Positions 24,651 to 32,866 of a stretch of DNA of 64,000 bases are shown in pieces. The stretch spans positions 1 to 64,000 of the forward strand of contig NZ_VFPE01000002.1 in the NCBI RefSeq assembly GCF_006783905.1, written 5' to 3'. The stretch's first letter is position 1; the number at the start of each line of letters is the position of its first letter. A program made the translations under genes and the position numbers. This DNA is from Microbacterium kyungheense. Its GTDB lineage: Bacteria; Actinomycetota; Actinomycetes; Actinomycetales; Microbacteriaceae. The notes under the pieces were generated by a model. It was not told the DNA's origin. It made no database searches and saw only the letters and a program-made list of their open reading frames with translations.

Positions 24651-25268
24651 TCAGGCCGCCGGCGTCCCGAGCCCGGCGGAGATGAGGTCGGCAAGGGCGG
24701 GCAGATCGCCGATCGTGGCCGGATCGGCGACCGCAACCGCCCCGTCGCCCGCATCGCCCGCCGTCTCGTCGGGAGCGTCCTCGGCCAGCGGAGGCGTCGT
24801 GATGATGGCCACCCAGGCGGCGGCTGCGACGCGCACGCGGTGCGCGGCGATGGGGTGCAGGATGCTGGCGCCGAGCACCCGTTCCACGACCGACTGGAGC
24901 TGACGGCGGTAGTCGCGCAGCCTCGCGCGCACCTCGGGGTGCGTGCGATGCTCGCGCCACACGATGACGCGCCGCACCTCCGACTCCTCCTGCAACTCGT
25001 GCAGCCGACGGGTCACGTTCAGCAGTGCGCGTGCCGGGTCGCCGGTCGCGACGAGGGCGGAGGTGTCGACGGCGTCGAGGTCGAGGCGCTCGGCCACGAG
25101 CGCGCGCAGCAGATCCGTCTTGCTCGGGAAGTAGTAGAAGAGCAGACCCTTGGGCACGCTGGCCAGTTCGGCGATCGCCGCTGTCGGCGTCGCGTCGAAG
25201 CCGCGCTCGGCGAACAGCCGCTCGGCGGCGTCCAGGATGAGCGTGCGGCTCTGCCTGCTGCGGGTCAT
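24651..25268 (-). CDS. TetR/AcrR family regulator
   Basis: 205 aa. The N-terminal HTH (residues 8-55) reads ILDAAERLFAERGFDATPTAAIAELA then GLLFYYFPSKTDLLRALV. The rest is the helical ligand-binding domain. It lies downstream of the SPW-repeat gene in the same orientation, probably in one operon. The promoter in front of that gene carries a TetR-type palindrome, so this protein is a candidate autorepressor of the pair. Confidence 0.9.
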   Translation of the reverse strand: MTRSRQSRTLILDAAERLFAERGFDATPTAAIAELASVPKGLLFYYFPSKTDLLRALVAERLDLDAVDTSALVATGDPARALLNVTRRLHELQEESEVRRVIVWREHRTHPEVRARLRDYRRQLQSVVERVLGASILHPIAAHRVRVAAAAWVAIITTPPLAEDAPDETAGDAGDGAVAVADPATIGDLPALADLISAGLGTPAA

Positions 25269-25335
25269 GTCGGGCTCCTCGTCGAGAACGGCGGGGGCGT
25301 CGGTCGCATCCGGCGCCCCCGTCTCGGCCCGCAGC

Positions 25336-25692
25336 TCAGTGCGGGAGGGTGCGGTCGTGCGTATGCATGGCCGGTCTGACGGCCAGCGCCGCGACGATCA
25401 CCGCGATGGCGCCGCCCACCCAGCAGACCCAGGCGATCCCGGACTGCATGTCGGCGTAGCCGCCGAGCCACGGGGCGAGGAACAGCACTGCGCCCAGGGC
25501 GAGCTGCACGTACTCCATCGCAACCATCCCGGGCATCGCCAGGTTCACGACACCCGAGGCGATGAGCAGAGCACCGGCGCCGATCATCCACGGCATGGAT
25601 GCGCCCATCTGGGGCATGAGGAACGCCGACAGCACGACGACCAGGCCCACCCCCACGGCGACCCAGTCCTCCCAGCGAGTCCACTTCTTCAT
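25336..25692 (-). CDS. SPW-repeat membrane protein
   Basis: 118 aa from ATG 25692 (MKKWTRWEDW) with GGAGGAG upstream. Four membrane helices are predicted by eye, with paired motifs of the SPW family (RWEDWVAVGVGLVVVLSAFL and LGAVLFLAPWLGG). The function of this family is unknown. It is first in an operon with the TetR gene. Confidence 0.85.
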   Translation of the reverse strand: MKKWTRWEDWVAVGVGLVVVLSAFLMPQMGASMPWMIGAGALLIASGVVNLAMPGMVAMEYVQLALGAVLFLAPWLGGYADMQSGIAWVCWVGGAIAVIVAALAVRPAMHTHDRTLPH

Positions 25693-25743
25693 TCGGATCT
25701 CCTCCTTCCGAGACCTGATGGCTCCCGATCGGGGGTCGTATCC

Positions 25744-25772
25744 ACGGTAGATCTGACTGACCACCCGGTCAA
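25744..25772 (-). promoter_or_regulatory. Sigma-70 promoter overlapped by a TetR-type operator
   Basis: Minus strand: TTGACC (25772-25767), 17-base spacer, TACCGT (25749-25744). The palindrome TGACC-ACCC-GGTCA (25758-25771) covers the -35 and part of the spacer. It drives the SPW-TetR pair and is well placed for repression by the TetR protein. Confidence 0.75.
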
Positions 25773-25812
25773 GAGTGTGCGCGCCTCGCGTGACCCGTCC
25801 GGCGACAGCGGC

Positions 25813-26841
25813 TCAGCCGCGCGTGGAACGCCAGCCGAGTTCGGGGGCGACGTACTTCGCGAACGACTCGACGACCCGCAGGTTGAACTCGACGCCGAGC
25901 TGGCTCGGGATGGTGAGCATCAGCGTGTCGGCGGCGGCGATGGCCGCGTCGTCCTTGAGCTGCTCGACGAGGACGTCGGGCGCGGCCGCGTAGGTCTTGC
26001 CGAACGTGGACCGGATGCCGTCGATGACGCCGATCTGGTCGCCGTCCTGACGGCCGCCGAAGTACATCTCCTCTTCGGCGGTGGTGATGGGGAAGATCGA
26101 GCGGCTGACCGACACCCGAGGGGTTCCGGGGTGACCCGCGTCGCGCCATGCGGCGCGGAACGCGTCGATCTGCTCGGCCTGCAGCAGGTCGAACGGGCGG
26201 CCGTCGGCCGCGGTCAGCAGCGTCGACGACATGAGGTTCACGCCGACGCGACCGGCCCACTCGGCGCTGTCGCGGTTGCCGGCGCCCCACCACACGCGTG
26301 AGCGCAGTCCGGGGGAGTGCGGCTCGATGCGCTGCAGTCCGCTTCCGCCGCCGAACGGCGAGTTCGCGTCGCGCTCCGCGAGCCCCTCGCCGTCGATCGC
26401 GCGCAGGAACAGGTCGAAATGCTCGCGCGCGATGTCGGCCCCGCGCGGGTCCTCCGACCCCGTGTAGCCGAACGCCTCGTAGCCTCGCACGACCGACTCG
26501 GGTGACCCGCGGCTCACGCCCAGGGCCAGTCGTCCGTCCGAGATCAGGTCGACCGCTGCCGCCTCTTCTGCGAGGTAGAGCGGGTTCTCGTATCTCATGT
26601 CGATCACACCGGTGCCGACCTCGATGCGCTCGGTGCGCGCGGCGATGGCCGCGAGCAGGGGCATCGGCGACGCCTGCTGCCGTGCGAAGTGGTGCACGCG
26701 GAAGTATGCGCCGTTGACGCCGAGCTCGTCCATGCCCTGGGCGAGGTCGATCGCCTGGTGCATCGAGTCTGCGGCGGTCAGCTGGCGTCCGCCGCCGAGC
26801 GGGCCGTAGTGGCCGAACGAGAGGGTTCCGAAGCGTTCCAT
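25813..26841 (-). CDS. LLM-class flavin-dependent oxidoreductase
   Basis: 342-aa luciferase-like monooxygenase with a TIM-barrel fold. Conserved segments are VNGAYFRVHHFA, GTGVIDMRYENPLYLAEEAA, LALGVSRGSPE, WWGAGNRDSAEWAG and VSRSIFPITT. Substrate and flavin/F420 preference are not evident. It stands alone on the minus strand between the SPW operon and the MarR gene. Confidence 0.88.
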   Translation of the reverse strand: MERFGTLSFGHYGPLGGGRQLTAADSMHQAIDLAQGMDELGVNGAYFRVHHFARQQASPMPLLAAIAARTERIEVGTGVIDMRYENPLYLAEEAAAVDLISDGRLALGVSRGSPESVVRGYEAFGYTGSEDPRGADIAREHFDLFLRAIDGEGLAERDANSPFGGGSGLQRIEPHSPGLRSRVWWGAGNRDSAEWAGRVGVNLMSSTLLTAADGRPFDLLQAEQIDAFRAAWRDAGHPGTPRVSVSRSIFPITTAEEEMYFGGRQDGDQIGVIDGIRSTFGKTYAAAPDVLVEQLKDDAAIAAADTLMLTIPSQLGVEFNLRVVESFAKYVAPELGWRSTRG

Positions 26842-26863
26842 GTCGACTGCAACCGTACGCTCG

Positions 26864-26891
26864 CGGCATCCATTCCGGTGAATGGATGCCG
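26864..26891. terminator. Terminator hairpin after marR
   Basis: Perfect 12-bp stem (26864-26875 with 26880-26891) around a CGGT loop, just past the stop of the minus-strand MarR gene. Confidence 0.75.
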
Positions 26892-26901
26892 GGGGTGGGG
26901 A

Positions 26902-27354
26902 TCAGGCCGGCTGGGCGACGCCCGCCTGGAGCGCCTCGACGACGGGTGCGAGCTCGGGCTGCTGGGAGGCCTCGGCGAGCACGCGCGCGAGGGTCTCGTC
27001 GTGGATCGGATGCGCGCGCTCGTACAGCGCCCGGCCGGCGGGGGTGAGCTCGGTGTAGATGCCGCGGCGGTCGTCGGCGCAGAGGACGCGCGTGATGAGC
27101 GCCCGGTCCTCGAGGCGCGTGACCAGCCTCGTCGTCGCGCTCGGGCTCAGCGCCGTCGCGCGGGCGAGCTGCTGCATGCGCATGTGCCATCCGTCCTGCC
27201 GGCTGAGCGCGTCGAGCACGGTGTACTCCACGACGGAAAGGTCGACGGATGCAGCCAGCGCGCGCTCCAGTGCGGTGTCGATGAGTCCGTGCAGGGCGGC
27301 GAGGGTGCGCCAGCCCTGTGCGCGCACTTCGACGGCGTCGTCGGCGATGCCCAT
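26902..27354 (-). CDS. MarR family regulator
   Basis: 150 aa from ATG 27354, preceded by GAGGAGGAATCC. The MarR winged helix runs from VDLSVVEYTVLDALS through LARATALSPSATTRLVTRLEDRALI, with the wing at CADDRRGIYTELT. It is divergent from an MFS exporter gene, and two copies of a TTGCGCAA-containing box lie between them, so it probably represses both and responds to an exported compound. Confidence 0.9.
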   Translation of the reverse strand: MGIADDAVEVRAQGWRTLAALHGLIDTALERALAASVDLSVVEYTVLDALSRQDGWHMRMQQLARATALSPSATTRLVTRLEDRALITRVLCADDRRGIYTELTPAGRALYERAHPIHDETLARVLAEASQQPELAPVVEALQAGVAQPA

Positions 27355-27380
27355 GGATTCCTCCTCGGTCGACGCAAGGG

Positions 27381-27452
27381 TAGTTGCTTGCGCAAATACA
27401 CCGCGTATGCAACTATGTATCTCGCTTGCGCAATATCCCGCGTGTGCAACTA
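27381..27452. promoter_or_regulatory. Paired MarR-type operators
   Basis: GCTTGCGCAA occurs at 27386-27395 and 27424-27433 (38 bp apart), each containing the palindrome TTGCGCAA. Each is followed by TGCAACTA (27408-27415 and 27445-27452). TAGTTGC (27381-27387) is the inverse of GCAACTA. The doubled array fills the marR/MFS intergenic region. Confidence 0.7.
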
Positions 27453-27478
27453 CTCGACAGTGTAACAGGAGATCCCCC

Positions 27479-28696
27479 GTGCCACTCGGACTCATCGCCC
27501 TCGCCATCGGCGCATTCGGCATCGGACTCACGGAGTTCGTCATCATGGGCCTGCTTCCCGCGGTCGCGCAGGACTTCGGCGTGACCGATGCTGCGGCAGG
27601 CTGGCTCATCTCGGGCTACGCCCTCGGGGTGGTGGTCGGCGCGCTGGGGCTGACCGCGGCGACCACGCGCCTGCCGCGCAAGCCCGTGCTCCTCGGGCTC
27701 GTGGTGCTCTTCATCGCCGGCAACCTGCTGACCGCCGTCGCGCCGGACTACGCCCTCGCGATGACGGGGCGTGTGCTCGCGGCACTGTCTCACGGCGCGT
27801 TCTTCGGCATCGGCTCCGTCGTGGCGGCGAGCCTCGTCGCGCCCGAGAAGCGCGCGGGCGCGATCGCGATCATGTTCACCGGACTCACCGCGGCCAACGT
27901 GCTCGGCGTGCCGTTCGGCACCTTCATCGGCCAGCAGTTCGGATGGCGGTCGACGTTCTGGGTGATCTCGGCGATCGGCGTGCTCGCTCTCGCCGGCATC
28001 GCCGCGCTCGTGCCGGCGGCCAAGGTTCCGCAGGAGCGCATCAGCCTGCGGCGCGAGCTGCGCGCGTTCCGCTCGACGCAGGTGTGGCTGTCGCTGGTGG
28101 TCACCGTGCTCGCCTTCGGTGGCATGTTCGGCGCGTTCACCTACATCGCGTACACCCTCACCGAGGTGAGCGGCTTCGCGGCGAGCACGGTGCCGTGGCT
28201 GCTCGTGCTCTTCGGTGCGGGTCTCGTCGCCGGCAACTGGCTGGGCGGACGCCTGGCCGACCGTCGTCTGGACCTGACGCTCGTGGTGTTCATCGGTGCC
28301 CTCGTGGTGGCGCTGGTCGCCTTCGCGCTGCTCGCGGGATCGCCCGTGGCCACGATCATCGCGCTGGTGCTCATGGGCGCGTTCGGCTTCGGCACCGTGC
28401 CGGGCCTGCAGAGCCGCATCATGGACTACGCCGACGGCGCGCCGACGCTCGCGTCAGGCGCCAACATCGGCGCGTTCAACGTCGGCAACGCGCTCGGCGC
28501 GTGGGCGGGCGGCGTGGGCATCAGCGCGGGCCTCGGCTACACGGCGCCGGTGTGGATCGGCGCGGTGATCTCGGCCGCCGGGTTCGTCGTGATGGTCGTG
28601 GCGGCGCTTGCCGCGCGTCGCGTACGCGCCGCCGTGGTCTCGCCGCGCGCGGCGGTGCCCGTCACGGCGAGCACGGTGCCCGTCCGCGTCGGCTGA
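27479..28696 (+). CDS. MFS transporter, Bcr/CflA/AraJ-type drug exporter
   Basis: 405-aa major-facilitator protein with 12 membrane helices. The GTG start at 27479 has AGGAG eight bases upstream. It begins PLGLIALAIGAFGIGLTEFVIMGLLP, typical of DHA1 exporters of the AraJ/YdhP group, with motif A-like LTAATTRLPRKPVL and the motif C region of helix 5 (LTAANVLGVPFGTFIG). It is divergent from MarR, whose operator pair covers its promoter, so substrate-inducible efflux is likely. Confidence 0.92.
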   Translation: MPLGLIALAIGAFGIGLTEFVIMGLLPAVAQDFGVTDAAAGWLISGYALGVVVGALGLTAATTRLPRKPVLLGLVVLFIAGNLLTAVAPDYALAMTGRVLAALSHGAFFGIGSVVAASLVAPEKRAGAIAIMFTGLTAANVLGVPFGTFIGQQFGWRSTFWVISAIGVLALAGIAALVPAAKVPQERISLRRELRAFRSTQVWLSLVVTVLAFGGMFGAFTYIAYTLTEVSGFAASTVPWLLVLFGAGLVAGNWLGGRLADRRLDLTLVVFIGALVVALVAFALLAGSPVATIIALVLMGAFGFGTVPGLQSRIMDYADGAPTLASGANIGAFNVGNALGAWAGGVGISAGLGYTAPVWIGAVISAAGFVVMVVAALAARRVRAAVVSPRAAVPVTASTVPVRVG

Positions 28697-28717
28697 TCGC
28701 GCGACATCGACCGGTAC

Positions 28718-28749
28718 GGCGTGTGCACCCCTGTCCGGGTGTGCGCGCC
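28718..28749 (+). terminator. Terminator hairpin after the MFS gene
   Basis: A 13-bp stem (28718-28730 with 28737-28749, including G-U pairs) with a CTGTCC loop lies between the MFS stop and the next leaderless gene. Confidence 0.65.
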
Positions 28750-28766
28750 GTGCTTACGATGGCACC

Positions 28767-29258
28767 ATGGTCCAGGTCCGTGTTGCCGGCGTCGCGCTCG
28801 ATGCCTCGGGGCAGCACGTGCTGCTGCTGAAGCCCGTCGACCAGATGCCGGGCGACGGCTATGTGCTGCCGATCTGGATCGGGCAGCTCGAGGCCACGTC
28901 CATCCTCGTGGCCGTGGAGAACGCCGACGTCCCGCGTCCGCTCGCGCACGATCTCATGCGCTCGATGCTCGTGGCGCTGGACGCCGTCGCGACGCGCGTC
29001 GAGGTCACGCGTGTCGAGGACGGCACGTTCTACGCCGAGGTGACGCTGTCGACCGCCCTGGGCGACCGCGTGGTGGATGCGCGCCCGTCCGACGCGATCG
29101 CGCTCGCGTCGCGGGTGGGCGCGGCGATGTGGGTCGCCGACGAGGTCATCGCCGAAGCGGGCGTGCCCGACGTGCTCACCGACACCGACGCCGCCGAGCG
29201 GCTCGACGAGTTCAAGAAGTTCCTCGACGACGTCGAACCCGAGGACTTCGACGGCTGA
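28767..29258 (+). CDS. Bifunctional nuclease family protein (DUF151)
   Basis: 163 aa. DUF151 core: VALDASGQHVLLLKPVD, LPIWIGQLEATSILVA, RPLAHDLMRSMLVAL, and DARPSDAIALASRVGAAMWVAD. Members have been reported as nucleases acting on DNA and RNA. TACGAT (28755-28760) lies six bases before the ATG, consistent with a leaderless mRNA. Confidence 0.9.
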   Translation: MVQVRVAGVALDASGQHVLLLKPVDQMPGDGYVLPIWIGQLEATSILVAVENADVPRPLAHDLMRSMLVALDAVATRVEVTRVEDGTFYAEVTLSTALGDRVVDARPSDAIALASRVGAAMWVADEVIAEAGVPDVLTDTDAAERLDEFKKFLDDVEPEDFDG

Positions 29259-29342
29259 CGTGTATCAGGAGCGGGGGATGCCGCTCCATCACGGGGTGTG
29301 CTGCGCAGATGACGCGGCCCCTCCCGACCGAAAGGCATCCCC

Positions 29343-30734
29343 ATGTCGTTGAACGACCTCGCCATCGACGTTCCGCACGCGGCCGCCGGCGCTGCCGTCG
29401 CCGAGCTGCGCGCCCTGGGCGACAAGGTGCTCCTTCCCGGCGACGCCGGGTTCGACGCCGCCCGGACCCCGTGGAACCTCGCCGTCGTGCAGAACCCCTT
29501 CGCCGTGGCCGTGCCGCGCTCCGCCGCCGACGTCGTCGACGTCGTGCGTGCGGCGGTGCTGTCGGGGCTGCGCATCGCGCCGCAGTCCACCGGCCACGCC
29601 GCTGCCGCGCTGAGCGAGACCGACCTCACCCACACCGTCATCGTGTCGCTGAAGGGCCTGCGCGGCGTCGAGGTCGATCCGCAGGCACGCACCGCCCGTG
29701 TCCTGGGCGGATCGCTGTGGAACGACGTGCTCGAAGCAGCGGCACCCCACGGGCTCACGGCGCCGCACGGCAGCGCCGGCGATGTGTCGGTGGTCGGCTA
29801 CCTTCTCAACGGCGGGCTCTCGTTCTACGGCCGCGCTCACGGACTCGCCGTGAACACGGTCCGCGCCGTCGAGGTCGTCACCGCCGACGGCACGGTCGTC
29901 CGTGCCAGCGCCGACGAGCACACCGACCTGTTCTGGGCGCTCCGCGGCGGGTCGGGAGCCTTCGGCGTCGTCGTCGCGATCGAGATCGACCTGCTGCCGA
30001 TCGCCGACATCTTCGCCGGCATGCTGCTGTGGGATGCCGTGCACGCGGGCGAGGTGGCGCGCGCCTGGGCGCAGTGGACCGCGACGGCGCCCGAGTCCGC
30101 CACCACCGCGCTGCGCATCCTGCACCTGCCTCCGCTGCCGGAGCTGCCACCGTTCCTGTCGGGTCGCTCGCTCGTGGTGATCGACGGCGCGATCGAAGAG
30201 ACGGATGCCGCGGCATCCGCTCTGCTCGAGCCGCTGCGCGCGCTGCAGCCCGAGATGGACACGTTCGCCCGCATCCCTGCGCCTGCTCTCGTGCAGGTGC
30301 ACATGGACCCGCCCGAGCCGTCGCCGTCGGCGACGTGGCACGCGATGCTCGGCGAGCTGCCGGGTGACGCGGTGGACGCCTTCGTGGCCGCGGCGGACGA
30401 GCCCGGCCTGTTCGTGCACGAGCTGCGGCACCTGGGCGGTGCGCTGAACCGTCGCCCCGCGCAGGGCGGCGCGGTCTCATCGCTCGCCGGGGAGTACGCG
30501 CTGCACGCGGTCGCGATGGTCCCCGTTCCCGAGGCGGCACCGGCTGCGACGGCCGCCGTGCACGCGGCTGTGGCGGCGCTCGCCGCCTGGCACATCGACG
30601 CGCTGGCGCTCACCTTCGTGGACGCTCCCGGTGCCGACCGCTCGCTCGGGTTCGGTGCGGCGCGGGCGCGCCTGCGCGCGCTGAAGCTGGACTACGACCC
30701 CGCGAACCTGTTCGCCGCGGCACGCCCGGTCTGA
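29343..30734 (+). CDS. FAD-linked oxidoreductase, BBE-type (PCMH FAD-binding domain)
   Basis: 463 aa. N-terminal FAD domain: PFAVAVPRSAADVVDVVRAA, QSTGHAAAALSE (the His for covalent FAD), VEVDPQARTARVLGGSLWNDV, and SVVGYLLNGGLSFYGRAHGLA. The cysteine that gives a second covalent link in berberine-bridge enzymes is absent. The C-terminus YDPANLFAAARPV is the usual BBE ending. It probably oxidises an alcohol or sugar-like compound with oxygen. No neighbour suggests a pathway. Confidence 0.88.
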   Translation: MSLNDLAIDVPHAAAGAAVAELRALGDKVLLPGDAGFDAARTPWNLAVVQNPFAVAVPRSAADVVDVVRAAVLSGLRIAPQSTGHAAAALSETDLTHTVIVSLKGLRGVEVDPQARTARVLGGSLWNDVLEAAAPHGLTAPHGSAGDVSVVGYLLNGGLSFYGRAHGLAVNTVRAVEVVTADGTVVRASADEHTDLFWALRGGSGAFGVVVAIEIDLLPIADIFAGMLLWDAVHAGEVARAWAQWTATAPESATTALRILHLPPLPELPPFLSGRSLVVIDGAIEETDAAASALLEPLRALQPEMDTFARIPAPALVQVHMDPPEPSPSATWHAMLGELPGDAVDAFVAAADEPGLFVHELRHLGGALNRRPAQGGAVSSLAGEYALHAVAMVPVPEAAPAATAAVHAAVAALAAWHIDALALTFVDAPGADRSLGFGAARARLRALKLDYDPANLFAAARPV

Positions 30735-30755
30735 CCGGATCGGGGCGCACGGCAT

Positions 30756-30788
30756 CCGTTCGGGGCGCACCGCGTGCGCCCCGAACGG
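30756..30788. terminator. Bidirectional terminator hairpin
   Basis: Perfect 15-bp stem (30756-30770 with 30774-30788) with a CGC loop between the convergent oxidoreductase and metallo-hydrolase genes. Confidence 0.85.
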
Positions 30789-30822
30789 TTACGGCGCGCC
30801 CCGAACCCGGCAACGGGACGGC

Positions 30823-31536
30823 TCAGGCCGCGCCCTTTCGGACCTCGGCGGCCACCTCGTCGGGGGAGCCGCGCCACGGCGTGCCGTGCCCGGGAAGCAC
30901 CCACGACGCCTTCAGGCCGGAGAGGTGCTCGAGCGATTCGAGCGCCTCGGCCGGCTCGTCGGTGAAGGGCGCCGGCTGCAGGCCGGTGCGGCCGGTCAGC
31001 ACGTGCCGTGTCGTGAGGGCGTCCCCGACGAAGACGGCGTCGGCGAGCTCGGAGTACACGGCGATGCTCCCGGCCGAGTGCCCCGGCATCCCGACGACCA
31101 CCGGTGAGCCGGGCAGATCCAGCACGTCCCCGTCGTGCACCTCGACGACCTCGCTCACGTACTTCGTCGGCATCGCGCGCTTGCGCAGCGCGTAGGTGAA
31201 GAATCCGACGGTGGGGCCGAGCTTCATCGGGGGCATCTCGACCTTGCCCTTCTCGCCGGTGCGGGCGCGCTGCGCGTCGGCCTCGTGCACGTAGACGGGC
31301 ACGCCGTGGTCGCGGCGCAGGCGCTCGGCGAACCCGATGTGGTCGCTGTCGCCGTGGGTGAGCACGACGCCCTTGACGTCGTCGGGGGTGAGGCCGAGGC
31401 TCTTCAGCTCGCGGACGAGGTCGCCGTAGTGGCCGGGCAGTCCGGCGTCGACGACCGTGACCCCGTCATCGGTCACGATGAGGTAGACGGCGACGATGTC
31501 GTTGCCGATGCGGTGCAGGTGCGGTGCGAGCTTCAT
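30823..31536 (-). CDS. MBL-fold metallo-hydrolase
   Basis: 237-aa metallo-beta-lactamase-fold hydrolase. The metal motif reads LTHGDSDHIGF, i.e. HxDxDH rather than the canonical HxHxDH. Later ligands are in GMPGHSAGSIAVY, VFVGDALTTRH and VLPGHGTPW. It is divergent from a TetR regulator, and two 21-bp operators lie between them, so expression is probably controlled by that protein. Confidence 0.88.
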   Translation of the reverse strand: MKLAPHLHRIGNDIVAVYLIVTDDGVTVVDAGLPGHYGDLVRELKSLGLTPDDVKGVVLTHGDSDHIGFAERLRRDHGVPVYVHEADAQRARTGEKGKVEMPPMKLGPTVGFFTYALRKRAMPTKYVSEVVEVHDGDVLDLPGSPVVVGMPGHSAGSIAVYSELADAVFVGDALTTRHVLTGRTGLQPAPFTDEPAEALESLEHLSGLKASWVLPGHGTPWRGSPDEVAAEVRKGAA

Positions 31537-31574
31537 GTCGGGATCCTGAGGGTGTCGGTGGTGTGGGGGTTGGC

Positions 31575-31617
31575 ATGGCTACGATACGTAGCTATCATGG
31601 CTACTGTCAATAGCCAT
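31575..31617. promoter_or_regulatory. Two tandem 21-bp operators
   Basis: ATGGCTA-N7-TAGCTAT (31575-31595) and ATGGCTA-N7-TAGCCAT (31597-31617), 22 bp apart centre to centre. The second is a perfect inverted repeat. They lie between the divergent metallo-hydrolase and TetR genes and decide the TetR start, because the ATG at 31597 is part of the operator. Confidence 0.8.
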
Positions 31618-31632
31618 CGCGAAAGGACCGAC

Positions 31633-32157
31633 ATGCCGACGCCGGAGCGCACGACGAACGCCGAGATCATCGCCGCCGGACGCGACCTGCTCGAAGACGC
31701 GGGGCTCGCCGGCCTGACGATGCAGAGCGTCGCCCAGCGCGTCGGAGTGCGCGCACCGTCGCTGTACAAGCGCGTGCGAGACCGCGACGCGCTGGTCGAC
31801 GAGGTGGCCGCCGCGAGCGTGGCCGACCTGACCGGCAGGCTGGAGGCATCCGATCGCTCCCTCGAAGGGCTCGCACGCGCCTACCGCGCGTTCGCGCACG
31901 AACGTCCCGAGGGGTTCCGCCTGATGTTCGGCGGGACGGTGCCGCAGGCGACGCTCGACCGCGCGGGACTCATGATCGTCCAGAGCGCGGGAGAGCTCGC
32001 GGGCGAGGCGCACGCGCTGGATGCCGCACGTCTGGTCACCGCGTGGGTCACGGGGTTCGTGCACATGGAGCTGGCCGGGGCGTTCCGGATGGGCGGCGAT
32101 GTCGACGCTGCCTTCGACTACGGTCTCGCGGCGCTGCGCCGGGGCATCGGCGTCTGA
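31633..32157 (+). CDS. TetR/AcrR family regulator (WHG-type C-terminal domain)
   Basis: 174 aa from ATG 31633 with AAAGGA five bases upstream. HTH: IIAAGRDLLEDAGLAGLTMQ then RVGVRAPSLYKRVRDRDALVDEV. The helical domain includes RAYRAFAHERPEGFRLMFG and VTAWVTGFVHMELAGAFR, typical of the WHG-domain TetR group. It is likely the repressor binding the two operators upstream, controlling itself and the metallo-hydrolase. Confidence 0.9.
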   Translation: MPTPERTTNAEIIAAGRDLLEDAGLAGLTMQSVAQRVGVRAPSLYKRVRDRDALVDEVAAASVADLTGRLEASDRSLEGLARAYRAFAHERPEGFRLMFGGTVPQATLDRAGLMIVQSAGELAGEAHALDAARLVTAWVTGFVHMELAGAFRMGGDVDAAFDYGLAALRRGIGV

Positions 32158-32186
32158 ACGCCGGGTCGCGTCCGCATCGGTCGCGC

Positions 32187-32227
32187 CCGCGCCGGGGATA
32201 AGCGGTAGCCGGTGCTCCCCGGCGCGG
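32187..32227. terminator. Bidirectional terminator hairpin
   Basis: 11-bp GC stem (32187-32197 with 32217-32227) with a 19-base loop between the convergent TetR and reductase genes. Confidence 0.65.
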
Positions 32228-32236
32228 ACGCGGGGT

Positions 32237-32800
32237 TCACGCCGCGGTGCGGTGCGCCCGGTGCACGGTGAGGCTCGCGGGTCCCGTGAGATCGGACGAC
32301 ACCAGCTCGAGCTGCACGGCATCCGCGAATAGGCGGCGGCCCGCGCCGACGGCGGTGGGGAACGTGATCAGCCGGTACTCGTCGACGAGATCCGCCGCGC
32401 GCAGCGCGTCGACGACCGAGTGGCTGCCGATCACGACGACATCGCGGGTCGCGAGGGTCTCGGTGACCCAGTCGACCGGCGACGCGGTCACCGGATGCGA
32501 GTTCTGCCACACGTCGTGCGGAAGCGGGCGGCTCGTCACGACGGCCTTCTCGGCTCGGTTCATCGCCTGCGCGAACGCGTTGTCGCGCGTCGGCCACAGC
32601 GTCGAGAAGTGGTCCCACGTGCGCCGCCCGAACAGCAGCACTCCGGTGTCGAAGATGCTCCCCAGGCGGAACTTGTCGCCCGCCACCCCCTCCGGCCCGT
32701 AGGCCATCGCCCAGCCGCCGAACGGCGTGCCACCGCGTCCGTCCGGATCCTCGACCACGCCATCCAGCGTGATGTACTGCACGACGATCAGTCGTCCCAT
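32237..32800 (-). CDS. Dihydrofolate reductase-like (RibD C-terminal domain) protein
   Basis: 187 aa, starting GRLIVVQYITLDGVVEDPDG, then VLLFGRRTWDHFSTLWPTR, AVVTSRPLPHD, DVVVIGSHSVVDALRAADLVDEY and TFPTAVGAGRRLF. This is the common actinobacterial YyaP/RibD_C reductase family, NADPH-dependent by fold, of unknown substrate. It is a distant relative of the protein at 19496. Confidence 0.87.
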   Translation of the reverse strand: MGRLIVVQYITLDGVVEDPDGRGGTPFGGWAMAYGPEGVAGDKFRLGSIFDTGVLLFGRRTWDHFSTLWPTRDNAFAQAMNRAEKAVVTSRPLPHDVWQNSHPVTASPVDWVTETLATRDVVVIGSHSVVDALRAADLVDEYRLITFPTAVGAGRRLFADAVQLELVSSDLTGPASLTVHRAHRTAA

Positions 32801-32866
32801 GTCGTCCTCCTCGTGTCGTCCCGCTCGCGCGGGTTCACAGGGATATACGGTCGGGATGCCGCGAAC

